Source of the DNA: Gammaproteobacteria bacterium UBA4475
GTDB taxonomy: Bacteria; Pseudomonadota; Gammaproteobacteria; Pseudomonadales; Azotimanducaceae
Direction: 5' to 3'
Assembly: GCA_002389265.1 (NCBI GenBank)
Contig: DGOD01000367.1
Span: 1 to 12,146 of the forward strand
Length of the DNA stretch: 12,146 nucleotides
A model generated the notes under the pieces. It saw only the letters and a list, made by a program, of their open reading frames with translations, was not told the DNA's origin and made no database searches. Positions 1 through 6,444 of the stretch are shown here, one piece after another (position 1 is the first letter of the stretch; every line of letters starts with the position of its first letter). Position numbers and translations under genes: made by a program.

Positions 1-89
1 TCTGCCTTTACACAGCCACTAACAGCGCGCAATTCACAACCCTGTTTCGTATACTTAGGCCTTACTAACGCTTTTAAGGCCACTTCACG

Positions 90-506
90 ATGATTAAGAA
101 TATATTGCAGCCCACGGCTAATCAGGTACGAAGCTTTCGAGACCGTAAAACCGGGGAGCCGATCGCGATGCTCAATCTGCTGCAATTCAAAAATCATGCG
201 GTCTATGAAGATGGCCGAGAATCAGACCTCACGGGCGAGGCCGCCTACAAGCTTTATGGCCAAGCATTTGAGCGAATCATGGGACCCAAGGGAGCCAAGG
301 TGCTTTACAGCGGCGAAGTGCGCGGTTTCTTGATTGGTGAAGGTGAAGGCGCCTGGGATGCCATGGCCCTTATCCAATATCCTTCAACGGAAGTTATGCT
401 CGCCATGTGGCGTGATGAAGAATATCAGCAGGCACAGCTGCATCGAGCAGCGGGACTGGAAGGACAGTTGCTTATCGAATGTGGCCCAGGCTTCTCGTTC
501 GCTTGA
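90..506 (+). CDS. DUF1330 family protein
   Basis: A 138-residue cytoplasmic protein with no signal peptide or membrane segment. The stretch PIAMLNLLQFK (residues 24-34), followed by Y-G-Q-A-F and a later V-R-G-F-L-I-G-E-G segment and the D-A-M-A-L-I-Q-Y-P-S motif, matches the DUF1330 dimeric alpha/beta-barrel (ferredoxin-like) family. It is longer than the usual domain of about 95 residues, as in a subgroup common in aquatic proteobacteria. No enzymatic activity is firmly established for the family, so no reaction is assigned. The ATG has only a weak purine-rich stretch (AAGG at 76-79, 10 bases upstream). A TATACT at 50-55 could be a -10 box, but no good -35 accompanies it. It stands alone on this strand, with a long gene-poor stretch downstream. 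Confidence 0.85.
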   Translation: MIKNILQPTANQVRSFRDRKTGEPIAMLNLLQFKNHAVYEDGRESDLTGEAAYKLYGQAFERIMGPKGAKVLYSGEVRGFLIGEGEGAWDAMALIQYPSTEVMLAMWRDEEYQQAQLHRAAGLEGQLLIECGPGFSFA

Positions 507-1282
507 GTCTCACCAATGCTGCATTACTTCGCTGCTTTTGACCATGCCAAGCCTTACACTCTTGGATGGAACATAAGATCCACAGCCTCAACATACTATG
601 TACCTATTCCGACAGGCAATGAGCGACGTCCAGCGAGGTTGTGAGTTGATGGTTTTTCTCGAGGCGTGACCCACCTGAAAGGCGGCCGGCCTGAAGCGCA
701 ATCTGCCACAGGTCCTGTGATACCTTTGCGCCACTGGCAAGAATCTCTTTACCGTTCTAAGGCAGCGCAGCGCCTGCTTTCATGCGTGCTTGGCAAGCTT
801 GACCTGCTTGAGCTTTCGGCGGAGTACCAGCCGTCACTCAGTCATCTTTATTCGCCCAAGGCCTGATAGGGCGAGATTTATTGTTTGGCGTTTCAATCGC
901 TTTAAGAAAAGTGGATGGCGTGAAATTCGCTTCGCCTCACCGGCTTCGACGCCAGCACACTTGGCTATGATGCTGGCACAATATCGGCGTGCTGACCTAG
1001 TGGCGTAAGCCCGTCAGCCGTAACATTTACGTCCTCAAAGCGCCGACCCTATTCATTGTCGCCAGACCCGACTATGCCGATCTTGAATTGAGCCTGATCG
1101 TGTTCGCTACGTAAAAAATGCCTGCTATCAAACTCAGATGAGCTACATCAATTAATGCTGGCACCTGGTCGATTAGATTCCGTCCAGCTTGCACCCGCAA
1201 AAAAACCTAAGCGCTCAATCGATGACTCATTCAATGATTCAATCGATAGCGCTATTGAGAACTTAATTATGGAGAATCTCAG
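507..1282. other. gene-poor region of about 780 bp
   Basis: No convincing gene is visible. Two short plus-strand reading frames (666-866 starting with GTG, and 790-1008) lack well-placed ribosome binding sites and resemble no family I know. On the minus strand, a frame from 1111 to 902 reads like protein (Asp/Val/Gly-rich) but is cut by two in-frame TAG codons, so it could be a faint gene relic. Small inverted repeats are present: 852-857 with 869-874 (TCGCCC/GGGCGA), and 951-957 with 971-977 (GCCAGCA/TGCTGGC). The last 70 bases hold the repeat cluster listed separately. The promoter of the 1283 gene must lie somewhere here, but I could not place it with confidence. Confidence 0.5.
1211..1259 (+). 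repeat. overlapping inverted and direct repeats in the leader of the 1283 gene
   Basis: GCGCT plus ATCGAT (1211-1215 and 1218-1223, separated by a two-base bulge) can pair with ATCGATAGCGC at 1242-1252, giving 11 base pairs around an 18-base loop. TCAATCGAT also occurs as a direct repeat at 1215-1223 and 1239-1247, 24 bp apart. CTCAAT (1214-1219) is additionally complementary to ATTGAG (1254-1259), so two alternative foldings compete. The block ends 11 bases before the GGAG ribosome binding site (1271-1274). It could be an operator with two half-sites or an RNA structure affecting translation. Which of these applies is inference. Confidence 0.5.
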
Positions 1283-2599
1283 ATGACAAATTTGAATGTG
1301 TTGAAGCGACCAAGCCCTGTTCCTACGGATCACATCTCAGCCTCAGGGCACTATCGATTATCAGCGGCATTGGCGGCTGTTTGCATGGCTATGGCTATCA
1401 GTATGAGTGGCAGTGTTTTTGCCAAGAAGATCTGTGACGATGGCAGTTCTCCGCCGTGCAACAAGCCGGATACGGGCGAGATCGGCTCCAACAATCTGTC
1501 CTTTCCCTTGATCTTATCGGAAAATATCGGGCCAGCCGGGTTGCCTGCCGATGGCGCTTGGCGATCGGCCGAAGTCATTGATCCGGTTGATGCGTGCATC
1601 GGCGAGGAGGGAGTGGTCACAGGGACACCGGTCCCCCCGGAGTATCTGTGCTACTACGGACGCCATATCACCGTTGTCTCCGAGACCGGCGCCATCGAAT
1701 TCGATGGTGATCCGAAGATCTGGTGGTTGCAGAAGCGGCCTGAGAACTTTTGGAAAACACTTTCTGTCGGCCACGACGTCAGTACCCCCCTGACGGTTAC
1801 CAGCGTTGATGTCGGTGACCTGCTGGAATCCAGCCCGTCGATACAGGCTCGCCAGATTCGAGTGGAATTCAACCTGCTTCAGAACGCACTGATACCCCAT
1901 GATAATGGCGAACTGTCTGCCCTGGTGGCCGACTGGGGTACGGGCGACGTGCCCAGCCCTTGCGTCATTCCCGATGAAACCGGGGAAAGTGTTGGTTGTT
2001 TCGCAGCGCTGGGCATGAGCGGAGCAGTACCCGGGACAGAGCAGTCCGGGAATGAAATGCAGGGCACTGAGTTTTTTGGCAGCGGTGCACTGGTAGATCC
2101 TACCGAGGTTCGAACCGCGGTCGACGAACTGGGCAACCCTGTGCCAGTTCACGCGTTGGTCTACTCCCATTGTGCGCGACTGCTGATCCAGAAGGTCCCG
2201 GATTCCGTTAGCCCCTACTGGGAAGAGGCGCTTGGCCAGTGGGCAGGTGTGAGCGTAGGTTCACCGATGGTTAATATCGCTGCCTACACCGGTGACTGGT
2301 CGGTAGAAACTACCTCCAGCGGCGGCACCGTGTATGGCTACAACTGGAATGCGAAAAGAGCGTCCACTGGCACTTATCGCCTGACTATGGTGCTCGACGA
2401 CAATAACCCGGCGGAAGGGCCCGTCTGTAACACCACCCTGGCTACGCGCTTTGAAAATGGCGGGACGACCATCGTGAATCAAGGCGAAAACAATCAGTCA
2501 ACACTCGTCTATGCCGGCGATCCTGATCTTGGAGACGAGGGCGGGTTGGTTTATATCGACTTGAGATTGACGACCAAAGGCGGCGGCAAGAACCGCTAG
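1283..2599 (+). CDS. secreted protein of unknown function, cysteine-containing
   Basis: A 438-residue exported protein that I do not recognise. After an unusually long polar N-region (about 25 residues), residues 26-47 form a hydrophobic signal core ending in VFA, with probable cleavage before KK at 48. The mature part has eight cysteines (51, 59, 105, 123, 227, 239, 297, 382), an even number compatible with periplasmic or extracellular disulfides. The segment around 350-372 (GYNWN... TGTYRLTMVLDD) resembles the final strands of Ig-like or fibronectin-like modules common in secreted bacterial proteins, so a beta-sandwich C-terminus is likely. There is no lipobox, transmembrane anchor or recognisable catalytic motif. 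GGAG at 1271-1274 sits eight bases before the ATG, which supports this start. The next gene also encodes an exported protein, but a terminator-like hairpin lies between them. Confidence 0.8.
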   Translation: MTNLNVLKRPSPVPTDHISASGHYRLSAALAAVCMAMAISMSGSVFAKKICDDGSSPPCNKPDTGEIGSNNLSFPLILSENIGPAGLPADGAWRSAEVIDPVDACIGEEGVVTGTPVPPEYLCYYGRHITVVSETGAIEFDGDPKIWWLQKRPENFWKTLSVGHDVSTPLTVTSVDVGDLLESSPSIQARQIRVEFNLLQNALIPHDNGELSALVADWGTGDVPSPCVIPDETGESVGCFAALGMSGAVPGTEQSGNEMQGTEFFGSGALVDPTEVRTAVDELGNPVPVHALVYSHCARLLIQKVPDSVSPYWEEALGQWAGVSVGSPMVNIAAYTGDWSVETTSSGGTVYGYNWNAKRASTGTYRLTMVLDDNNPAEGPVCNTTLATRFENGGTTIVNQGENNQSTLVYAGDPDLGDEGGLVYIDLRLTTKGGGKNR

Positions 2600-2634
2600 A
2601 CCGCGGCGAATCAGTACCGGTCGATTAGGCAAGG

Positions 2635-2675
2635 TGCGCGGCGCGCAGGTTATGGCGTCGCGCATTTACCTTTTT
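2635..2675 (+). terminator. probable rho-independent terminator
   Basis: A 10-bp GC-rich stem (2635-2644 TGCGCGGCGC pairing with 2655-2664 GCGTCGCGCA, one G-U pair) with a 10-base loop is followed directly by TTTACCTTTTT at 2665-2675. It lies 36 bases after the stop of the preceding gene and ends 27 bases before the ribosome binding site of the next. It would end or weaken transcription between the two secreted-protein genes. The two cytosines in the T-tract make partial read-through plausible. Confidence 0.65.
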
Positions 2676-2712
2676 CCAGCAGAAGATTGAATTCAGGTAA
2701 ACGGAGGAAAAT

Positions 2713-4572
2713 ATGAAAATTTCAATCCGGGCGTGCGTGGCCCGGTCAGCCTTGCTGATTAGTTTTATAGCGCCTTATGCCACCAGTCAGGCGGCACCGA
2801 ATGCTCCCGTTAAGTCAAGCCAGGCACCATCGCCGCCCCTCACCTGGAAGACTGTCGTCAACAATAACGATCTGATGCCGCCTTGGTATACGCGCCAGTT
2901 CAACAGTTACAACCAGCCGTCGGTGAACCTCAGTGGCTTGGTTGTCATCCGCGCGCGTAGTCGTGGCGGTTCAGGTGAGCCGCCCGTGCATGGCATCTAT
3001 ACCCGTGATATGTCGCGTGACGCCAGTCTTGTCACGCGAATTCTTGATCGAAGCAGTGACGTCCCGCAACCCAATAACCTGAATGCCCGCTTCGTCGAAA
3101 CGCCTGCATTTCCACGTATCGACAAAGACACCTCAACCATCGTCACCCGTGGTAATCACCCCCCGGTGTGGCGATATGTAACGGGTATTGACCCTAACAC
3201 CGGTGAGGAGATTGAAACCCGAGTAGGTACAACCGGTATCTACACCAATCCGTTTGGTCCGTTGATTACTGCCGCGAGCAAACTCGGCGGGGTTTCAGCA
3301 TTCAATTTCTTCAGCGTACCGGGTGAGTTAGCCGGTACCGTATTCGATGTATTTCCCGGCGCGCCTGCAGTCACCGATGGCAACAGGGTTGTGTTCAAAG
3401 GTAACTATACGACCGATGGTATTGGTCGTACGGGTATTTACTACCGAACGATGGAGGATCAACCCATTGGTAATGATCATCTTTTTCCGGCGGGGGGTGC
3501 GGCCGATACTGTCATGATTGCCAATAACAGGCATACATTGATACCCGGCACAGATGTCCTGTTCGGTTCCACATCACCCCCCAGCGCAGCCGACGGCAAG
3601 GTTGTGTTTGCCGGGTTTGATAATGAAGAAGCGCCCACCCTCGGCGGGCTTTACCTGGCAGAGCTGGAAAGCCAGCCAGCCCTGGTGACGCTGGTCAGTA
3701 TCGGTGATCAGATACCTGGCGGCACCGCCAACGACACCTTCAATAATCTTGGCGAAGGTGGCGCCTTTGATGGCCGATTCGTCGGCTTCTGGGGTGCATG
3801 GGGTTCTGAAACCAGAACTTTGCGTCTTTACTGCCCAACCGAAGGTAACAAGGATCGTATCGATTACTGCAATCAGGAATTGCTGTGTCTGGATCCACAG
3901 GGTCAACCGAAGATGATACCAGCGACCGGCATGCCAACGATTCTGGGAGACCCTTTGAGCCAGTGTGCCCAAGGCAAGCCCTGTTATCAGGAGAGAACAG
4001 TGCCACGTAACCAGGGCATCTTCGTTCACGACACCCAATCAGGCCGAACCGTGAGGCTGACGGATACAGACATGGAATTTGATGAATTACTGTTCTGGAA
4101 TTACTCAGGCAAGCCGCCCTGTTCAGGCAGCGGTCACGGCGAAGAGGGGGCAGAAGATGATGCCGAACCCGCGCGCTTTCGTTCATCAGCATTCGTCGCG
4201 GTAGCCGGGCGAGGATCAGGTGCCAGCTTCAACACCGTGTTCAAGGCGAGACGGGGCGAGTTTGAGAATGGCATTTATCAGAATCCGGTGGATGGTATTT
4301 ACCAGAGGATCTGGCCAGGTACTGGGCGGGACCTCTTTACCCTGCTCGATACTACGATGAGCGGACGCAGCATTGATCCCGAAGCACCCGTGGATGCACT
4401 TATTTCTGAAGTCGGCATTGAACGCGAAGGCCTTCGCGGTCGCTGGCTGGTTATCAATGCCAGCATGACAACCGCGACATCGACTGCAACGCAGACTTAC
4501 GGCGAAGAAAGCACTGAGGATGACAGTGAGAATGACAGTCTGGCGGGAGTTTACCTTACTCGAATCCGGTAG
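2713..4572 (+). CDS. secreted protein with seven beta-propeller-like repeats
   Basis: A 619-residue exported protein. Residues 1-28 are a signal peptide (K-rich start, core SALLISFIAPYA, probable cleavage after SQA). The mature chain carries about seven copies of a pattern in which a strand such as GNRVVFKG or GKVVFAGF is followed 15-25 residues later by G-I/L-Y. They lie near residues 74-96, 137-177, 222-243, 294-314, 353-373, 490-530 and 574-614. This fits the repeat families with N/G-x-V-A/V-F...GIY blades that fold as propellers (DUF7453-like). Between repeats five and six, residues 374-470 form an insertion with six cysteines (374, 386, 392, 418, 424, 470), followed by an acidic stretch at 477-484. 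A second Glu/Asp-rich patch lies at 598-608. GGAGG at 2703-2707 lies five bases before the ATG, a strong ribosome binding site. The ligand or partner is unknown. Carbohydrate or protein binding is the usual role of such folds. Confidence 0.75.
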   Translation: MKISIRACVARSALLISFIAPYATSQAAPNAPVKSSQAPSPPLTWKTVVNNNDLMPPWYTRQFNSYNQPSVNLSGLVVIRARSRGGSGEPPVHGIYTRDMSRDASLVTRILDRSSDVPQPNNLNARFVETPAFPRIDKDTSTIVTRGNHPPVWRYVTGIDPNTGEEIETRVGTTGIYTNPFGPLITAASKLGGVSAFNFFSVPGELAGTVFDVFPGAPAVTDGNRVVFKGNYTTDGIGRTGIYYRTMEDQPIGNDHLFPAGGAADTVMIANNRHTLIPGTDVLFGSTSPPSAADGKVVFAGFDNEEAPTLGGLYLAELESQPALVTLVSIGDQIPGGTANDTFNNLGEGGAFDGRFVGFWGAWGSETRTLRLYCPTEGNKDRIDYCNQELLCLDPQGQPKMIPATGMPTILGDPLSQCAQGKPCYQERTVPRNQGIFVHDTQSGRTVRLTDTDMEFDELLFWNYSGKPPCSGSGHGEEGAEDDAEPARFRSSAFVAVAGRGSGASFNTVFKARRGEFENGIYQNPVDGIYQRIWPGTGRDLFTLLDTTMSGRSIDPEAPVDALISEVGIEREGLRGRWLVINASMTTATSTATQTYGEESTEDDSENDSLAGVYLTRIR

Positions 4573-4690
4573 TGGTCGACTCTTCGCAATCTGCCACTGA
4601 AACGGAGCGAGTCAGCGATTTACCGCGCAGACAATCGCCGCTGCCGAAATGCTCATGATCTCGTTCGGCACTTTAGTTTTCCGCGCCGGC

Positions 4691-4722
4691 GTTTGCTTAG
4701 GTAAACATATACCTAGGCAAAC
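4691..4722. repeat. 13-bp inverted repeat at the convergent junction
   Basis: GTTTGCTTAGGTA (4691-4703) faces TACCTAGGCAAAC (4710-4722) across a six-base loop, with only one T-G pair out of 13. It lies between the end of the + strand propeller gene and the end of the - strand coiled-coil gene. No T-run follows on either strand, so it is not a textbook intrinsic terminator. A bidirectional terminator of weaker type or a protein-binding palindrome are both possible. Confidence 0.6.
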
Positions 4723-4741
4723 AGTGCTGGTTGTAACTGAA

Positions 4742-4769
4742 GCCAGCCCGGATTAAAACCCGGTCTGGC
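4742..4769. terminator. possible bidirectional terminator hairpin
   Basis: GCCAGCCCGG (4742-4751) pairs with CCGGTCTGGC (4760-4769) with one mismatch and an eight-base loop. It lies 65 bases past the stop of the minus-strand coiled-coil gene and may end its transcript. No U-tract follows on either strand, so the call rests only on position and stem strength. Confidence 0.4.
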
Positions 4770-4833
4770 CTGCCAGCAATTCCCAGCTAATCGGTCACGA
4801 GTGAGCAAGTAGCGGGTTTCTGCGTTTGTATCG

Positions 4834-5400
4834 CTAATCAGATGTTTGTGTCTGCTCTCGCTCTCGCACTTGCTCTTGCTCCTGCTCCTGCTGCTGCGCC
4901 ATCTGCTGTTGCATCTCTCGCACTCGCTGGGTCATCTGCTCCATCTGCTGCGCCATTTGCTTAAGATGCTTTTGTTCCATGGCCCCGGCACCGGCGCCGT
5001 TTCTCGCCATCATCTTGTTCATCTCATTCATCTGTTTGCTCATTTGCGTCATGTGCTTAGACATAAGCGTCATACGTTCTCGAGAATTTTCAATCTGGCC
5101 AATCTCGCTCATACGCGACTGCATGTCTTGCTCACGATCCGTCATCCTCCTATCGAGCCGGTCTCGAATTCGATCCCGGTCCCTGTCCCTGTCTATCGTT
5201 TGATCGGTATGCAGGGTCGGATCTCTCAACCTGTCCCTGTCTCGGACAGTAGTGCCTGAACCGTGCATGGATCCGCCGCCGATACTGGCGCCGCCACCGC
5301 CGCCACCGCCACCACCGCCGCCCGGACCAGCGGCAAGCGCAGCCCCTGCCATCAGTGGCGTTAGTGCAATCAGAAGAGCAAACCGCAGTTTTTTTGTCAT
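4834..5400 (-). CDS. secreted Gly-rich, Arg-Asp-repeat, Met-core coiled-coil protein
   Basis: A 188-residue exported protein of low complexity and unknown function. Residues 1-23 are a signal peptide (MTKKLRF start, cleavage near ALA). Next come a tract of 11 consecutive glycines (27-37), an Arg-Asp dipeptide region (53-85) and a long helical part. Methionines at 110, 113, 117, 120, 124, 127 and 131 follow a strict 3-4 heptad spacing. After a GAGAGA linker (135-140), a second heptad run uses Met 149, 153, 156, Val 160 and Met 163, 167. This suggests a helical hairpin or oligomeric coiled coil with a methionine core. The tail (168-188) is Gln/Glu-rich. I chose the ATG at 5400 rather than 5406 because AAGGA (5407-5411) directly abuts the upstream ATG but lies six bases from this one. 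A periplasmic role such as metal binding or chaperoning is speculation. Confidence 0.8.
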   Translation of the reverse strand: MTKKLRFALLIALTPLMAGAALAAGPGGGGGGGGGGGASIGGGSMHGSGTTVRDRDRLRDPTLHTDQTIDRDRDRDRIRDRLDRRMTDREQDMQSRMSEIGQIENSRERMTLMSKHMTQMSKQMNEMNKMMARNGAGAGAMEQKHLKQMAQQMEQMTQRVREMQQQMAQQQEQEQEQVREREQTQTSD

Positions 5401-5557
5401 GATCATTCCTTGATCTAGTGAGTTAATAAAAACAGCGCGACCGATAACACTGCGCTAGCCTGAACACAGCTTAACGTTCCTCTCGACGCAGTATCTTTGA
5501 TGCAAGGCAAATAGGTGGTGCAGGGCACTGCAGACGTTGGCCTCAACATCCGGCTCG
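5401..5557. other. 157-bp intergenic region upstream of the coiled-coil gene
   Basis: This gap separates the alpha/beta hydrolase stop from the start of the coiled-coil protein, both on the minus strand. It should hold a promoter for the latter, but I find no -35/-10 pair with good spacing. The only clear signal is the AAGGA ribosome binding site at 5407-5411. The base composition becomes A/T-rich close to the start (5415-5435). Confidence 0.4.
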
Positions 5558-6358
5558 TTAGATCAAGCCTTCCACAACCGCTAACCTATAACGGTCAAAC
5601 TGCTCACGGCGGATATTGTGGCCGGCGCCCTCAATGTGACGCAAGATGAACTGGCTGTTCACCGCCGCGACTTGATGAGCAATGTCATGTTTTACTATGC
5701 CATCACCTGCACCATCGGCATAGATCAACCAGGCCGGACACTGAATCTGCGCGACGCTCTCTGACCAGTTACCCAGTGTCAAACCTTCCATCGCCCACTC
5801 GCTCACCTGTTTTTTGGAAGCCGCCCAGGCGGGTAGTTCATCAGCATGCCAGGTGGGATTCTGTTGTTTGCCAAAAGCCATAATCTGCGCTTCGGTTTTA
5901 TTGTTTAGCGACGCCAGATACTGACGAAAGCCTTCACGCCGTTGCGCCACGTCTTTGTCTCTCACCGCGCCTTGATGCTTCGTCCATGGCGGGTCTTCCA
6001 GCAAAATGCGTGACACCCGCGCCGGATAGCGAGCCGCCAAATCAGCCACCATACTTGCGCCCATAGAATGACCTAACGCGGCAGGCTGGTCCAAATGCAA
6101 GGCCGAAATGACAGCAGCCAGATCGTCCGTCATTGCTTGTAAACTGGCAGTGCCATGGCCAGAAAGACCATGATTGCGCGCATCTATCATGATGATATCA
6201 AACTGACTTTTCAGCACCTCGGCTAATCGGGTCCAGCACAGGCCATTGTCGCTAAAGCCATGACATAACACCAAAGGGGGAAGATCACCGTGGCCGGTTC
6301 GATAATAGTGAATGTTGATCTCACCGGTATCAATATCGCCTTGAGTCCAGTTGTGCAT
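5558..6358 (-). CDS. alpha/beta fold hydrolase
   Basis: A 266-residue cytoplasmic enzyme, full length for the alpha/beta hydrolase fold-1 family (esterases, C-C hydrolases and relatives). The oxyanion-hole motif HGF is at residues 33-35. DARNHGLSGHG (59-69) is the typical loop after strand 5. The nucleophile elbow GHSMG (96-100) places Ser98. The acid is probably Asp215 or Asp219 in YADGAGDG, and the general base is His247 in GAGH. A cap region of about 70 residues (roughly 125-195) separates Ser and Asp. The substrate cannot be read from sequence. GGAGG at 6363-6367 is four bases upstream of the ATG. It lies downstream of the M14 peptidase gene, separated by 86 bp with two small hairpins, so it is probably not tightly coupled to it. 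Confidence 0.9.
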   Translation of the reverse strand: MHNWTQGDIDTGEINIHYYRTGHGDLPPLVLCHGFSDNGLCWTRLAEVLKSQFDIIMIDARNHGLSGHGTASLQAMTDDLAAVISALHLDQPAALGHSMGASMVADLAARYPARVSRILLEDPPWTKHQGAVRDKDVAQRREGFRQYLASLNNKTEAQIMAFGKQQNPTWHADELPAWAASKKQVSEWAMEGLTLGNWSESVAQIQCPAWLIYADGAGDGIVKHDIAHQVAAVNSQFILRHIEGAGHNIRREQFDRYRLAVVEGLI

Positions 6359-6374
6359 ATTGCCTCCACGTTAT

Positions 6375-6431
6375 CCGACAAGTTCGAAGTGATCGCTAGG
6401 TATTCTTGTCGGCCCAGGACAGCCGCTGGGC
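6375..6431. repeat. two small hairpins between the M14 and hydrolase genes
   Basis: CCGACAAG (6375-6382) and CTTGTCGG (6405-6412) form a perfect 8-bp inverted repeat around a 22-base loop. GCCCAG (6412-6417) and CTGGGC (6426-6431) form a second 6-bp stem with an 8-base loop, immediately downstream of the M14 gene on its coding strand. Neither is followed by a T-tract. They may slow or end transcription, or form an operator for the hydrolase gene. Confidence 0.35.
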
Positions 6432-6444
6432 TATCACAGGTTAA

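Noticed and set aside
1..93. Open plus-strand frame from the window edge ending in TGA overlapping the DUF1330 ATG
   Set aside because: Thirty open codons are common by chance, and the peptide shows no family resemblance. Kept only as a note because of the ATGA overlap.
666..1008. Short plus-strand frames 666-866 and 790-1008 as genes
   Set aside because: They overlap each other, have badly spaced or absent ribosome binding sites, and show no domain, signal or membrane features.
1514..2170. 218-codon minus-strand frame inside the secreted protein gene
   Set aside because: It is antisense to a gene with a good ribosome binding site and signal peptide, has no recognisable motif, and its length is expected from the GC-biased third positions of the sense gene.
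3574..4192. Two overlapping minus-strand frames of about 150 codons inside the propeller gene
   Set aside because: The sense strand has regular repeats and a strong start. The antisense products lack any domain and overlap each other in different frames.
4846..5259. Leu/His-rich 137-codon plus-strand frame opposite the coiled-coil gene
   Set aside because: It is the mirror of the Gln/Met-rich codons of the real gene and has no ribosome binding site.
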